A DNA stretch of 64,000 nt from Tepidiphilus olei (GTDB lineage: Bacteria; Pseudomonadota; Gammaproteobacteria; Burkholderiales; Rhodocyclaceae), in contig NZ_SBHO01000010.1 in the NCBI RefSeq assembly GCF_006980705.1, positions 1-64,000 of the forward strand, in the 5' to 3' direction. Of the stretch, positions 10,091-19,123 are shown one piece after another. The position numbers were made by a program, and so were the translations under genes. Below the pieces are notes generated by a model. The model was not told the DNA's origin. It did not search any database and saw only the letters and a list, made by a program, of their open reading frames with translations. Numbering within the stretch: the first letter of the stretch is position 1; each line of letters begins with the position of its first letter.

Positions 10091-11161
10091 TCACCACGCC
10101 GCGGCCGGATAGGAACCGAGCAGCTTGAGGAAGGTCGCGCGTTCCTCGAGCGCCGCGAGCGCCTGGCGAACCGGCTCGTCGAGCCGATGCCCCTCCAGGT
10201 CGATGTAGAAGACGTACTCCCACAGACCGCTCTTGGCGGGGCGCGATTGCAGCTTGGTCATACTCACGCCATACTGCGCCAAAGGCTCGAGCAGGCGGTG
10301 CATGGCACCAGGCTTGTTCGGCGTGGAGCACACGAGCGAGGTTTTGTCCCGCCCCGAAGGGCCGGCGGCGTCGTGCTTGGCGATGACGAGGAAGCGCGTG
10401 GTGTTGTTCGGATCGTCCTCGATGTTGGCCGCGAGCACCGTGAGCCCATAGCGCTCGGCCGCAGCCTCGCCGGCGATGGCTGCCGCGTCCGGATCCTGGG
10501 CGGCGAGCCGCGCCGCCTCGGCATTGCTCGCCACCGGCACGTAGGGGACATCGGGCAGGTGTCGCGCGAGCCATTCGTGGCACTGTGCGAGTGACTGGGC
10601 GTGGGAATAGACGCGCTTGACCGCTGCGAGGCTCGGAGCGAGCGACATCAGGTGCTGATGGATGCGCAACATCACCTCGCCGCAGATCTGCAGCGGATGC
10701 AGCAGAAGCAGATCGTGCGTGACGCCGACCATACCCTCGACCGAGTTCTCGATGGGCACCACGCCATAGTCGATGTTACCCGCCTCGGTTTCGCGGAAGA
10801 CCTCGTCGATCGAGACGAGCGGCAGGAACTGCGGCGCGCTGCCGAAATGCTTGCGCGCCGCCGCCTCGGAGAAAGTCCCGGCCGGGCCGAGATAGGCCAC
10901 CTTGAGCGGCTGTTCGAGCGCGAGGCAGGCCGACATGATTTCGCGAAAGATCGTGCGCACGGCGCTCTCGGGCAGCGGCCCCGGGTTGAGCGAGGCGATA
11001 CGGCGCAACACCTGCGCCTCGCGCTCGGGGCGGTAGAGCGCACCCTGTTTGAGCTCCCCCACGCGCCGCGCACAGCGCCCGCGCTCCGCAAGCAGTTTGA
11101 GGATCTCCTCGTCGATGGCGTCGATGCGCCGACGCAGCGCCAAGAGTTCCGACTCGTCCAT
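10091..11161 (-). CDS. pheA: Chorismate mutase / prephenate dehydratase (P-protein)
   Basis: This bifunctional 356-residue enzyme makes phenylpyruvate from chorismate. The N-terminal AroQ chorismate mutase domain (about 1-85) includes LALRRRIDAIDEEILKLLAER. The prephenate dehydratase domain starts at VAYLGPAGTFSEAAARKHF and includes GVVPIENSVEGMVG and NNTTRFLVI. A C-terminal ACT domain (TSLVCSTPNKPGAMHRLLEP, and ESRP-like LQSRPAKSGLWEY) should give phenylalanine feedback. It lies 15 bases after serC and 27 before hisC. Confidence 0.94.
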   Translation of the reverse strand: MDESELLALRRRIDAIDEEILKLLAERGRCARRVGELKQGALYRPEREAQVLRRIASLNPGPLPESAVRTIFREIMSACLALEQPLKVAYLGPAGTFSEAAARKHFGSAPQFLPLVSIDEVFRETEAGNIDYGVVPIENSVEGMVGVTHDLLLLHPLQICGEVMLRIHQHLMSLAPSLAAVKRVYSHAQSLAQCHEWLARHLPDVPYVPVASNAEAARLAAQDPDAAAIAGEAAAERYGLTVLAANIEDDPNNTTRFLVIAKHDAAGPSGRDKTSLVCSTPNKPGAMHRLLEPLAQYGVSMTKLQSRPAKSGLWEYVFYIDLEGHRLDEPVRQALAALEERATFLKLLGSYPAAAW

Positions 11162-11176
11162 CCCCCTCCCCTTTCT

Positions 11177-12274
11177 TCAGGCGTGCCGTGCGGCGAAATC
11201 GCGCAGGAAAGCGACGAGCGCCTCCACGCCCTCGCGCGGCATGGCGTTGTAGATCGACGCCCGCATCCCGCCCACCATCTTGTGCCCTTTGAGGTACTTG
11301 AGCCCGGCGGCCTCGGCCTCCTGCAGAAAGCGCTCGTTCAACGACTCGTCGGCGAGGCGAAACGGCACGTTCATCCAGCTGCGCCAGCGCGGCTCGACGG
11401 CATTGCGGTAAAAGGGCGTGGCATCGATGCACTCGTAGAGCAGACGCGCCTTGGCTTCGTTGCGCTGCGCCATCGCCGCCAAGCCGCCGAGCGATTCGAG
11501 CCACTGGAGCACGAGACCGGCCACGTAGATGGCAAAAGTGGGCGGCGTATTGAGCATCGAACCGTTCTCGGCCATGCGGTCGTAGCGCAGCACCGGCGGG
11601 GTGCCCTCCCAGGGCGAAGCCATGAGATCGCGGCGCACGATCACGAGCGTCAGTCCCGCCGGACCGATGTTTTTCTGCGCCCCGGCATAGATGAGACCGA
11701 AGCGGCGCACATCGATGGGGCGCGACAGCAGGTGCGAGGACATGTCGGCGACGAGGGGCACGCCAGAGGCTTGCAGCGCCTCGAGCTCCAGCCACTCCAC
11801 CCCGTGGATCGTCTCGTTGGTGCATACATGCACGTAGCGCGCCTGCGGATCGAGCGAAAGCTCCTCGGGGCGCGGCGCGCGGGTGAAACCGCTTTCCTCG
11901 GTGGAGCTGGCCAGACGGACCCGGCCGCCGAGCATGGGTGCGATGCGCTGCGCCTCCACGAAGGCTTTCTGCGACCAGGCGCCGGTAACGACGTAGTCGG
12001 CCGAACCACCGCCGAGCAGATTCATGGGGATGGCGGAGAACTGCAGCGTCGCCCCTCCCTGGAGGAAGAGCACGGCGTAGTCCTCGGGAATGGAGAGCAA
12101 CTTCCTGAGATCGGCCTCCGCCCGCGCGATCACCTCCGAGAAGTGCTTGCCGCGATGGCTCACCTCGATGATGCTCGAACCGATTCCGTGCCAATCGAGC
12201 AGTTCGTCCTGCACCGTACGCAAGACCGGCTCCGGCAGCATTGCCGGTCCGGCGCTGAAGTTATACACCCGCAT
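11177..12274 (-). CDS. serC: Phosphoserine aminotransferase
   Basis: A 365-residue PLP enzyme for serine (and pyridoxal) biosynthesis that transaminates 3-phosphohydroxypyruvate. [14 protein letters not shown] at the N-terminus, [15 protein letters not shown] and the PLP lysine in [17 protein letters not shown] are diagnostic. The start overlaps the end of gyrA by 14 bases, so translation of the two is probably coupled. The gyrA-serC-pheA order is conserved in beta- and gammaproteobacteria. Confidence 0.94.
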   Translation of the reverse strand: MRVYNFSAGPAMLPEPVLRTVQDELLDWHGIGSSIIEVSHRGKHFSEVIARAEADLRKLLSIPEDYAVLFLQGGATLQFSAIPMNLLGGGSADYVVTGAWSQKAFVEAQRIAPMLGGRVRLASSTEESGFTRAPRPEELSLDPQARYVHVCTNETIHGVEWLELEALQASGVPLVADMSSHLLSRPIDVRRFGLIYAGAQKNIGPAGLTLVIVRRDLMASPWEGTPPVLRYDRMAENGSMLNTPPTFAIYVAGLVLQWLESLGGLAAMAQRNEAKARLLYECIDATPFYRNAVEPRWRSWMNVPFRLADESLNERFLQEAEAAGLKYLKGHKMVGGMRASIYNAMPREGVEALVAFLRDFAARHA

Positions 12275-14843
12275 CGGATTCCCCTTCGCCTTCGTCCCCG
12301 ACCACCGGCGTGCGCGCCACTTTCACCACCGTTACCAGGCGGTCACCCTCGTCCAGCGCCATCAGGGTCACCCCTTGCGTCGAGCGCCCCATCTCGCGGA
12401 TGTCGTCGACCGAAGTGCGGATCAGCACGCCGTTCTGCGAGATGAGGATGATCTCGTCGCCCGGCTGCACCAGGCAGGCGGCCACGAGCCGACCGTTGCG
12501 GCGAGTGGTCTGGATGGCGATCATCCCTTTGGTGCCACGGCCGTGACGCGTGAACTCGGCCACCGGCGTCCGCTTGCCGTAGCCTGCCTCGGTGGTCGTG
12601 AGCACCGAGCCGGATTCGTCGCGCACCACCAGCATCGACACCACCTGCTGGCCGTCCTCGAGCGTCATGCCACGCACGCCGCGCGCCTCGCGCCCCATGG
12701 GGCGCACGTCATCCTCGGCGAAGCGCACCGCCTTGCCCGCATCGGAGAAGAGCATCACGTCGCAGGTCCCGTCGGTGAGGTCCACGCCGATGAGGCGGTC
12801 GCCGTCGTCGAGCGATAGCGCCACGATCCCGGCCTTGCGCGGATTGGCAAAAGCCGACAGTGCCGTCTTCTTCACCACGCCCGACGCGGTGGCGAAGAAG
12901 ACGTAGTGCGCGTCGTCGAACTCGCGCACCGGCAGCACCGCCTGGATGCGCTCGTCCGGCCCCATGGGAACCAGGTTGACGATGGGCTTGCCGCGCGCGC
13001 CACGCGCCCCCTCGGGCAGCTCGAAGACGCGCAGCCAATAGACGCGTCCGCGGCTGGAGAAGCACAGCACCCAGTCGTGGGTATTGGCCACGAACACCTG
13101 CTCGAGGAAATCCTCCTCCTTGACCGCCGCCGCCTGCTTGCCGCGCCCGCCGCGGCGCTGCGCCCGGTAGTCGTCGAGCGGCTGGCGCTTGACGTAGCCG
13201 GCGTGCGACAGCGTGACCACCATGTCCTGGGGCGCCACCAGGTCTTCGAGGCGGATCTCGTCGGCTTCCAGCACCAGCTCGCTGCGGCGCGGATCGGCGT
13301 ACTGCGCCGCGATCTGACGCAATTCCTCGCCAATGATGGCCGAGACGCGCTCGGGCCTGGCGAGGATGTCGAGCAGATCGGCGATGCGCTCGATCACCTC
13401 GCGGTACTCCTGCACGATCTTGTCCTGCTCGAGCCCCGTGAGGCGCTGCAAGCGCAGATCCAGGATCGCCTGCGCCTGGGCTTCCGAGAGACGATAGCCC
13501 TCTGCCGACCAGCCGAACTCGGCCCCCAGCCCCTCGGGCCGGAACCGCCCCGCGTCTTCGCCCGCGCGCGCCACCAGCTCGGCCACCACCGGCGAATGCC
13601 AACGGCGCGCGAGCAGCGCTTCCTTCGCCGCGGCCGGCGTAGGCGAGGCCTTGATGAGCGCGACGATCTCGTCGACGTTGGACAGCGCCACCGCCAGACC
13701 TTCCAGGATGTGCCCGCGCTCGCGCGCCTTGCGCAGCTCGAACACGGTGCGCCGCGTCACCACCTCGCGCCGGTGCGCGAGGAAGTGCCCGACGAGGGCC
13801 TTGAGCGTGAGCGTCTGCGGCCGACCATCGACGAGCGCCACCAGGTTCATGCCGAAGGTGTCCTGCATCTGCGTGTGCTTGAAGAGCTGGTTGAGGATCA
13901 CCTCGGGATGCTCGCCGCGCTTCAATTCGATGACCACGCGCATGCCGGACTTGTCCGACTCGTCGCGGATCTCGCTGATGCCCTCGATGCGCTTTTCATT
14001 GACGAGCTCGGCAATGCGCTCGAGCAGGGTCTTCTTATTGACCTGGTAGGGCAGCTCATCGACGATGATCGCCTGCCGGTCGCCACGGCCGATCTCCTCG
14101 AAATGGGTGCGCGCCCGCATCACCACGCGCCCGCGCCCGGTACGGTAGCCCTCGCGCACGCCCTCGAGCCCGACGATGAGCCCGGCGGTCGGAAAATCCG
14201 GCGCCGGCACGTACTGCATCAGATCGTCATCGGACAGCCCGGGGTTCTCCAGCAGCGCCAGGCACGCCCGAACCACCTCCCCGAGATTGTGCGGCGGAAT
14301 GTTGGTGGCCATGCCCACGGCGATACCGCTCGAACCGTTGATGAGCAGATTGGGAATGCGCGAGGGCAGCACCAGCGGCTCGCGCTCGCTGCCGTCGTAG
14401 TTCGGACCGAAATCGACGGTTTCCTTGTCGATGTCGACGAGCATCTCGTGCCCGATGCGCGACATGCGGATTTCCGTATAGCGCATGGCCGCCGGGCTGT
14501 CGCCATCGACCGAGCCGAAGTTGCCCTGACCGTCGATGAGGGGATAGCGCAGGGAAAAATCCTGGGCCATGCGCACGATGGTGTCGTAGACGGCCGTATC
14601 GCCGTGCGGGTGATATTTACCGATCACGTCGCCGACGATGCGCGCCGATTTCTTGTAGGGCTTGTTCCAGTCGTTACCCAATTCGTGCATGGCGTAGAGC
14701 ACGCGCCGGTGCACGGGCTTCAAGCCATCGCGCACATCGGGCAGCGCCCGGCCGACGATGACGCTCATGGCATAGTCGAGATAAGAGCGCCGCATCTCCT
14801 CTTCGAGGGGCACGGGCAAGGTTTCGCGGGCAAAAGAATCCAT
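12261..14843 (-). CDS. gyrA: DNA gyrase subunit A
   Basis: The 860-residue A subunit cuts and rejoins DNA in the gyrase heterotetramer. [21 protein letters not shown] opens the winged-helix domain and [10 protein letters not shown] holds the catalytic tyrosine. The GyrA box is present as QRRGGRGK. C-terminal beta-pinwheel repeats follow and the tail is acidic (DEGEGESDA). The quinolone-resistance region reads [13 protein letters not shown]: Thr at the E. coli Ser83 position and Asp at 87. I chose [10 protein letters not shown] as start by family fit; an in-frame ATG 12 codons upstream (14879) also exists and neither has a strong ribosome-binding site. It is divergent from mtaD. Confidence 0.94.
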   Translation of the reverse strand: MDSFARETLPVPLEEEMRRSYLDYAMSVIVGRALPDVRDGLKPVHRRVLYAMHELGNDWNKPYKKSARIVGDVIGKYHPHGDTAVYDTIVRMAQDFSLRYPLIDGQGNFGSVDGDSPAAMRYTEIRMSRIGHEMLVDIDKETVDFGPNYDGSEREPLVLPSRIPNLLINGSSGIAVGMATNIPPHNLGEVVRACLALLENPGLSDDDLMQYVPAPDFPTAGLIVGLEGVREGYRTGRGRVVMRARTHFEEIGRGDRQAIIVDELPYQVNKKTLLERIAELVNEKRIEGISEIRDESDKSGMRVVIELKRGEHPEVILNQLFKHTQMQDTFGMNLVALVDGRPQTLTLKALVGHFLAHRREVVTRRTVFELRKARERGHILEGLAVALSNVDEIVALIKASPTPAAAKEALLARRWHSPVVAELVARAGEDAGRFRPEGLGAEFGWSAEGYRLSEAQAQAILDLRLQRLTGLEQDKIVQEYREVIERIADLLDILARPERVSAIIGEELRQIAAQYADPRRSELVLEADEIRLEDLVAPQDMVVTLSHAGYVKRQPLDDYRAQRRGGRGKQAAAVKEEDFLEQVFVANTHDWVLCFSSRGRVYWLRVFELPEGARGARGKPIVNLVPMGPDERIQAVLPVREFDDAHYVFFATASGVVKKTALSAFANPRKAGIVALSLDDGDRLIGVDLTDGTCDVMLFSDAGKAVRFAEDDVRPMGREARGVRGMTLEDGQQVVSMLVVRDESGSVLTTTEAGYGKRTPVAEFTRHGRGTKGMIAIQTTRRNGRLVAACLVQPGDEIILISQNGVLIRTSVDDIREMGRSTQGVTLMALDEGDRLVTVVKVARTPVVGDEGEGESDAGV

Positions 14844-14919
14844 TGAGCAAAAACCGCCGTACAAATCCGTAGAATTCATTATTTTATCACGCCACTCACC
14901 CCCTTTCCGGAGCCCGCCG

Positions 14920-16263
14920 ATGCCCGAGCCGACCGCGCTTCAGTCCGCCGACACTCTCATCCTGCCCCGCTGGCTGCTGCCGATGGAACCAGCCGGGGCG
15001 CTGCTCACCGGTCACGCCGTCGCGGTCCGCGGCGACACGATCCTCGACGTGGGTCCTGCCGATGAGTTGGAGCGCCGCTGGCGGCCCCGCGAGCGCGTCG
15101 AACTACCCGAGCACGTGCTGCTTCCCGGCCTCATCAACGCGCACACCCACGCGGCCATGACCCTGCTGCGCGGCGTGGGTGACGACCTGCCGCTGCGGCG
15201 ATGGCTCGAAGAAGCGATCTGGCCGCGCGAGGCCGCCCTGATGAGCGAAGAATTCGTCCACGACGGCACGCTCATCGCCGCCGCCGAGATGCTGCGCGGC
15301 GGCATCACCACCGCCGTCGACATGTACTTCTATCCCGAAGCCGCCGCGCGCGCCTTCACCGCCCTGGGCATGCGGGCGGTGCTCGGCATTACCGCCATCG
15401 ACTTTCCCACGCCGTACGCGGCCGATGCCGACGAGGCGCTCGCCAAGGGGCTCGCCGTGCGTGATGCCTGGCGCGAAGAACCCCTCGTCTCTTTCGTGCT
15501 CGCGCCGCACGCCCCCTATTCGGTGAGCGACGAGACCCTCGAGCGCATCGCCACCCTCGCCGCCCAGCTCGACCTGCCAGTCCAAATCCACTTGCTCGAG
15601 GCGGCGCAGGAGCGGGAAGAATCGCTCGCACGTCACGGCGAGACCCCCCTGCAGCGGCTCGATCGCATGGGCCTCCTGGGGCAGGGACTCATCGGCGTGC
15701 ACGCCGTACACCTCACCGAAAGCGAAATCGCGCTGCTAGCCGAGCGCGGCGCCGCCCTCGTGCACTGCCCCACCTCCAACATGAAACTCGCCAGCGGCAT
15801 CGCCGCCGTACCCCGGTGGCTCGAAGCCGGTATCCCCGTCGGCCTAGGCACCGACGGGGCGGCGAGCAACAACCGGCTCGACCTCTTTCAGGAAATGCGC
15901 CACGCGGCCTTGCTCGCCAAGGTCGGCCAGGGGCGTGCCGACGTGCTGCCAGCCATGCAAATCTTGGAACTCGCCACGATCGACGCCGCCCGCGCCCTCG
16001 GGCTGGAACATCGCCTCGGCTCGATCCGCCCGGGCAAAGCCGCCGACCTCGTCGCCGTCGCCCTCGATGCCGTCGAAACCCAGCCCTGTTATGACCCCTG
16101 CTCGCACCTCGTCTTCGTCGCCGGACGCGAGCACGTCAGCGACGTCTGGGTCGCCGGACGCCGTCGTGTCTCCGGAAAAATCTTGCTGTTGCAGGAAAAC
16201 AACAGACCTTTGTCCGCTCTGGCGCAAAACTGGCGGCAACGAATCCAGTTGCAAATCCGCTGA
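14920..16263 (+). CDS. mtaD: 5-methylthioadenosine / S-adenosylhomocysteine deaminase (amidohydrolase)
   Basis: A 447-residue metal-dependent amidohydrolase of the TRZ/ATZ and MtaD group. Zinc ligands are visible in [13 protein letters not shown], in IHLLEAA and in the conserved [32 protein letters not shown] lines the active site. A C-terminal composite domain with [14 protein letters not shown] completes it. The family deaminates MTA, SAH and related adenosines, or 8-oxoguanine in some members, so the exact substrate is inferred. It sits in the conserved mtaD-(ompA)-ubiG neighbourhood, where relatives are usually annotated as MtaD. Confidence 0.82.
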   Translation: MPEPTALQSADTLILPRWLLPMEPAGALLTGHAVAVRGDTILDVGPADELERRWRPRERVELPEHVLLPGLINAHTHAAMTLLRGVGDDLPLRRWLEEAIWPREAALMSEEFVHDGTLIAAAEMLRGGITTAVDMYFYPEAAARAFTALGMRAVLGITAIDFPTPYAADADEALAKGLAVRDAWREEPLVSFVLAPHAPYSVSDETLERIATLAAQLDLPVQIHLLEAAQEREESLARHGETPLQRLDRMGLLGQGLIGVHAVHLTESEIALLAERGAALVHCPTSNMKLASGIAAVPRWLEAGIPVGLGTDGAASNNRLDLFQEMRHAALLAKVGQGRADVLPAMQILELATIDAARALGLEHRLGSIRPGKAADLVAVALDAVETQPCYDPCSHLVFVAGREHVSDVWVAGRRRVSGKILLLQENNRPLSALAQNWRQRIQLQIR

Positions 16264-16274
16264 AAAAGTGCTTG

Positions 16275-16280
16275 TATAAT
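16275..16280 (+). promoter_or_regulatory. -10 element upstream of the OmpA-family gene
   Basis: TATAAT preceded by TTG lies 61 bases before the start codon of the outer-membrane gene, just after the mtaD stop. The best -35 candidate, TTGCAA at 16249, is 20 bases away, which is long. The -10 box is therefore the main evidence for a separate promoter. Confidence 0.45.
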
Positions 16281-16340
16281 GAATCCAAGGATACGATCCT
16301 AGACCTTGTCCCAACCGTTTTCCCAAGAAAGGATGCTACC

Positions 16341-17057
16341 ATGACCACCAAAAACACCCGCTTCAAGCTCCTCGCCGTCGTCCTTGGGACGATCGGGTTT
16401 TCCATGAGCGCAATGTCCGCCGACGTCGTGGTCGATCGCAAGGGCGTCATTCCCTATGTCACCGACTCCCGCAATGTCGTCGTCACGAGTGGCGCAGGTG
16501 CCTGCGTCCGCGCGGGCGCCAGCTGGTCGCCGGCGGCTGCCGAACAGGCCACGGACACCAATGGCAAGCCGCTTGCCTGCAGCTGCGATCCCGACCTGAT
16601 CGCCAAAGAAAAATGCGAACCGCCCAAGCCCGTGGCCGCCCCGCGCCCCGCGCCCAAGCCGGCCGAACAGAAAGTGAAGATTTCCACCGACACGCTGTTC
16701 GATTTCGACAAAGCCACGCTTCGCCCCGAAGGCAAAGCCAAGCTCGACGAAGTCGTCGCCCAGCTCGGTAAGTACAACGTCGAAGTCATCCTCGCCGTGG
16801 GCCACGCCGACCGCATCGGCCGCGACGCCTACAACCAGAAACTCTCCGAGCGCCGTGCCGATGCCGTCAAAGCGTATCTGACCAGCAAAGGCGTCCCGGC
16901 TAATCGCATCTACACCGAAGGCAAAGGCGAGACGATGCCCGTCACCGGTGACAAGTGCAAGAACATGGGTCCGGAAAACCGGAACAACAAGAAACTCATC
17001 GACTGCCTGCAACCCGACCGTCGCGTCGAAATCCAAGTCATCGGTACCGACAAGTAA
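16341..17057 (+). CDS. OmpA-family outer-membrane protein
   Basis: This 238-residue exported protein begins with a Sec signal peptide (KLLAVVLGTIGFSMSAMSA, cleavage near residue 26). A short N-terminal region with paired cysteines (CSCDPDLIAKEKCEPP) leads to a proline-rich linker (PKPVAAPRPAPKPAE). The OmpA C-terminal peptidoglycan-binding domain then includes LFDFDKATLRPEGKAKLDE and LSERRADAVKAYL. It lacks a full beta-barrel, so it resembles the short OmpA/MotB-domain proteins of betaproteobacteria rather than true OmpA. It has its own promoter signal, an AAGAAAGGATG ribosome-binding site, and a strong terminator behind it. Confidence 0.85.
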   Translation: MTTKNTRFKLLAVVLGTIGFSMSAMSADVVVDRKGVIPYVTDSRNVVVTSGAGACVRAGASWSPAAAEQATDTNGKPLACSCDPDLIAKEKCEPPKPVAAPRPAPKPAEQKVKISTDTLFDFDKATLRPEGKAKLDEVVAQLGKYNVEVILAVGHADRIGRDAYNQKLSERRADAVKAYLTSKGVPANRIYTEGKGETMPVTGDKCKNMGPENRNNKKLIDCLQPDRRVEIQVIGTDK

Positions 17058-17080
17058 TCCTGGTCGTCCGAGGTCTGCGG

Positions 17081-17104
17081 AAAACCCCGCCCTGGCGGGG
17101 TTTT
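17081..17104 (+). terminator. Rho-independent terminator after the OmpA-family gene
   Basis: AAAACCCCGCC, a 2-base loop and GGCGGGGTTTT form an 11-bp hairpin, followed by more Ts (TTTTTCTTT). It lies 23 bases after the stop codon and directly before the ubiG ribosome-binding site. It should end most transcripts of the outer-membrane gene. Confidence 0.9.
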
Positions 17105-17121
17105 TCTTTGGAGGATTCCCC

Positions 17122-17820
17122 ATGACGAACGTCGATCCGCTGGAACTGGCCAAATTCGAGGAGCGCGCCCACCACTGGTGGGATCCGACGAGCGAATTCC
17201 GGCCACTGCACGAAATCAATCCACTACGGCTCTCCTGGATCGAATCCCACGTCACGCTCGCCGGCAAGCGCGTGCTCGACGTCGGCTGCGGCGGCGGCAT
17301 CCTCTCCGAAGGCATGGCGCGGCGTGGCGCCAAGGTCACTGGAATCGATCTCTCCGCTGCCGCCCTGGAAGTCGCCAAACTCCATCTCCTCGAATCCGGC
17401 CTATCGGTGGACTACCGCCTCGAGAGCGCCGAGGCCCACGCAGCCGCTCATCCCGGCGCCTATGAGATCGTCACCTGTATGGAGCTGCTCGAACACGTCC
17501 CCGAGCCCGAATCCATCGTCGCCGCCTGCGCCAAGGCGCTCACCCCCGGCGGCTGGGCCTTTTTCGCCACCATCAACCGCACGCCCAAAGCCTACCTACA
17601 CGCGATTCTGGGGGCGGAATACCTGCTGAGGCTACTGCCGCGCGGCACGCACGACTACGCCAAATTCCTCCGCCCCTCCGAACTCGCCCACTGGGCACGG
17701 GCGAACGGGCTCGAACCGGTCGCTCTGCAAGGGCTGGGCTACAACCCCCTCACGAAAACCTATCGTCTGATCGAAGAAACTGCGGTAAACTACCTTTTCG
17801 CTACCCGCAAGGTGGCGTAA
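17122..17820 (+). CDS. ubiG: Ubiquinone biosynthesis O-methyltransferase
   Basis: A 232-residue SAM-dependent methyltransferase that carries out both O-methylations in ubiquinone synthesis. ELAKFEERAHHWWDPTSEFRPLH at the N-terminus and the SAM motif LDVGCGGGILSEGMARRG are diagnostic. MELLEHVPEPESIV and TINRTPKAYLHAILGAEY are also characteristic. The start is set by GGAGGATTCCCC directly upstream of ATG. It lies between the OmpA-family gene and ssrA. The presence of UbiG implies a ubiquinone-based, oxygen- or nitrate-respiring organism. Confidence 0.94.
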   Translation: MTNVDPLELAKFEERAHHWWDPTSEFRPLHEINPLRLSWIESHVTLAGKRVLDVGCGGGILSEGMARRGAKVTGIDLSAAALEVAKLHLLESGLSVDYRLESAEAHAAAHPGAYEIVTCMELLEHVPEPESIVAACAKALTPGGWAFFATINRTPKAYLHAILGAEYLLRLLPRGTHDYAKFLRPSELAHWARANGLEPVALQGLGYNPLTKTYRLIEETAVNYLFATRKVA

Positions 17821-17866
17821 AAAAGTGTACCGATCGGCGGAACTTTTTCGCTGCACGAGGCACTAA

Positions 17867-17872
17867 TACAAT
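17867..17872 (+). promoter_or_regulatory. Likely -10 box of the ssrA promoter
   Basis: TACAAT within TAATACAAT lies 11 bases before the first base of tmRNA. No strong -35 hexamer is visible 17 bases upstream (TTTTTC). The 63-base gap after ubiG has no terminator, so some read-through from ubiG is possible. Confidence 0.4.
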
Positions 17873-17883
17873 GCAAACCCACT

Positions 17884-18254
17884 GGGGCCGTACCTGGCTT
17901 CGACGGGGGTCGCAAAGCAGCACAGCGCATACCGAGGACCAGTCCCCTCGTAAATCCACTGGAAAGCAAACAAACGCCAACGACGAGCGTTTCGCTCTCG
18001 CCGCCTGAGGGCGGCGAGCGCTGCACCGGCTGGCCTCTGGGCCGGATGATGGCGTAAGCCATCTCGCAGCGTCATTCACAGAGGCTCGTCCCCGAGTCGG
18101 GCCGCTTGGCTCGGGGCCTAAAACCAAGGCGGCTCGCGTCGGTGCGGTGAGCCTACCCACCAACACCGGCGCTAAACCCAAACGGTAGGCTAAGTATGTA
18201 GACCTGGCTGTGGAGGGCTTCCGGACGGGGGTTCGACTCCCCCCGGCTCCACCA
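17884..18254 (+). ncRNA. ssrA: Transfer-messenger RNA (tmRNA)
   Basis: The 371-base one-piece tmRNA rescues stalled ribosomes and tags unfinished proteins for proteolysis. The 5' GGGGCCG pairs with the 3' CGGCTCC ahead of an encoded ACCA end, forming the alanine-accepting stem. CTGGCTTCGACGGG and GGTTCGACTCC are the conserved D-arm-like and T-arm segments. The tag frame at 17976-18008 reads ANDERFALAA then TGA, the tag type of betaproteobacteria. Its last 14 bases form part of the attachment site of the adjacent integrative element, and the gene is left intact by the insertion. Confidence 0.96.
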
Positions 18255-18268
18255 ACACATTCGCATAA
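18241..18268. repeat. Left attachment site (attL) in the ssrA 3' end
   Basis: This 28-bp block, running from the acceptor-stem CCCCGGCTCCACCA into ACACATTCGCATAA, is identical to 25280-25307. Beyond the identity, both copies continue with similar CTTGA(T/C)TTCAAAGG, so the total similarity is about 45 bp. The crossover presumably lies in the identical block. Confidence 0.88.
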
Positions 18269-18304
18269 GCGCTTGATTTCAAAGGGAAAAACGGCAAGCA
18301 AAAA

Positions 18305-18350
18305 ATTTCTGCCTTATCACTTGCCTTATCGTTTTTCCTGCCTTATCGTC
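18305..18350. repeat. Integrase arm-type repeats, left end
   Basis: Three copies of TGCCTTATC lie here, the first two 11 bases apart within TTCTGCCTTATCACTTGCC. A 26-base stretch matches 25145-25170 at the other end with one or two changes. Symmetric short repeats just inside both ends of an integrase-driven element are expected arm-binding sites for the integrase or AlpA. This is inference from position and repetition. Confidence 0.6.
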
Positions 18351-18561
18351 TTGCAGCGCGTCCCGTTTTTTTGATGTGGTCGGCATGAGCCGCCTTCCGG
18401 CCGCCGCCGCAACCCTCGCCAAGCCGCGCTAGCTGCGCCGCACGTCCGGCAAGCCAAGACGCCAGTTCGTACAGTTGCATATGCGCCCACCGCGCGCCCT
18501 AGCGCGATTTCGCGGGTTTGCGCACCCGCACCCCAGCCAATCCCCCAGGGTCCCCCGCAGC

Positions 18562-18659
18562 GCCGCCATAGAGCCGCTGTAGGCCGTTTTCGTGGTGCGC
18601 CAGTAGGGGGGAGCTTGCCCCTCGCCAGAGAAACGGCACAGAAAGCCGCCACGCAAGCC
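18562..18659. repeat. Diverged ~97-bp direct repeat, copy A
   Basis: Starts GCCGCCATAG and ends GCCGCCACGCAAGCC. Between these, GTAGGCCGTTTTCGTGG and GCCAGAGAAA also recur in copy B at 18726-18821. The copies differ at many positions, so they are old duplications or independently kept binding-site arrays. Function is unknown. Confidence 0.65.
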
Positions 18660-18671
18660 TTGCCGCCGCTT

Positions 18672-18707
18672 CAACCATAGTTAAACCCGGCCGCAACCAT
18701 AGTTAAA
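18672..18707. repeat. Paired 14-bp direct repeats, 22 bp apart (iteron-like)
   Basis: CAACCATAGTTAAA occurs at 18672-18685 and again at 18694-18707, exactly 22 bp (two helical turns) start to start, in an otherwise GC-rich region. Such phasing is typical of a protein-binding pair such as iterons or operators. The bound protein is unknown. Confidence 0.6.
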
Positions 18708-18725
18708 AGGTGCGCTTGGCCTTGC

Positions 18726-18821
18726 GCCGCCATAGCGCCCTTGTAAGCCGTTTTCCGTGGTGGCCTATAGGGTGGCCTATCCCCGCCAGAGAAAAAGCCG
18801 TAGAAGGCCGCCACGCAAGCC
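18726..18821. repeat. Diverged ~97-bp direct repeat, copy B
   Basis: The second copy of the block at 18562-18659 in the same orientation, with shared ends GCCGCCATAG and GCCGCCACGCAAGCC and a shared CCCGCCAGAGAAA. The two are separated by a 66-base spacer carrying a pair of 14-bp repeats. Confidence 0.65.
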
Positions 18822-19079
18822 GCTTCCCCTTCCTGGCGGGGTGGTGGCGTTCTTCCAGGGTGCGCGTGGTGGCGCCGCCGGGTGCGCGTGGCCGTGCTCG
18901 AGCTTTCTGGCCGCACCGCCGCAAGCGCCGCGCTTAACCAGGCGAAAGCGTTACGCTAAAGGCATTAATGCCGTTGGCTTATTCAAGTCACGGGATGCGA
19001 AAACTGCCGAACAACGCGGATTGCATCACCCTAATCGCGTGGATCGTCGGGAGTACCTTTGCCGCCGCTTGGCGTGGCC

Positions 19080-19115
19080 GTGAAGTGCGCTTACACCACA
19101 GCAAGCGCGCTTCAC
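19080..19115. other. 13-bp hairpin downstream of the 238-residue gene
   Basis: GTGAAGTGCGCTT and AAGCGCGCTTCAC (one mismatch or G-U pair) flank a 10-base loop. It lies 8 bases beyond the stop of the leftward gene at 19124. There is no T-run, so it is a weak terminator candidate or a protein site. Confidence 0.4.
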
Positions 19116-19123
19116 GGGGTTGA

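Larger units (their letters stand above)
18255..19123. other. Repeat-rich stretch with no supported gene
   Basis: This 870-base end of the element holds short overlapping frames on both strands, none with a recognisable domain or good ribosome-binding site. It contains arm repeats, two 97-bp related blocks, a pair of 14-bp direct repeats, the palindrome GGCATTAATGCC (18961-18972) and a 13-bp hairpin (19080-19115). The best small frame is a 44-codon minus-strand one ending near 18350 (starting MQLYELASWLAGRAAQ), which I do not call a gene. Confidence 0.5.

Noticed and set aside
10601-12445. A 614-codon plus-strand open frame
   Set aside because: It is antisense to pheA and serC, which both show complete family motifs.
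14570-14630. Thr at the gyrase position 83 as a quinolone-resistance change
   Set aside because: Thr is the wild-type residue here in many bacteria and Asp87 is kept, so no resistance can be claimed.
18562-18821. CRISPR array
   Set aside because: Only two diverged copies of about 97 bp exist, with no regular spacers and no cas genes.
18326-18924. Several 65-108 codon minus-strand frames
   Set aside because: Their similarity to each other follows from the two repeat blocks. None has a recognisable domain or a good start signal.
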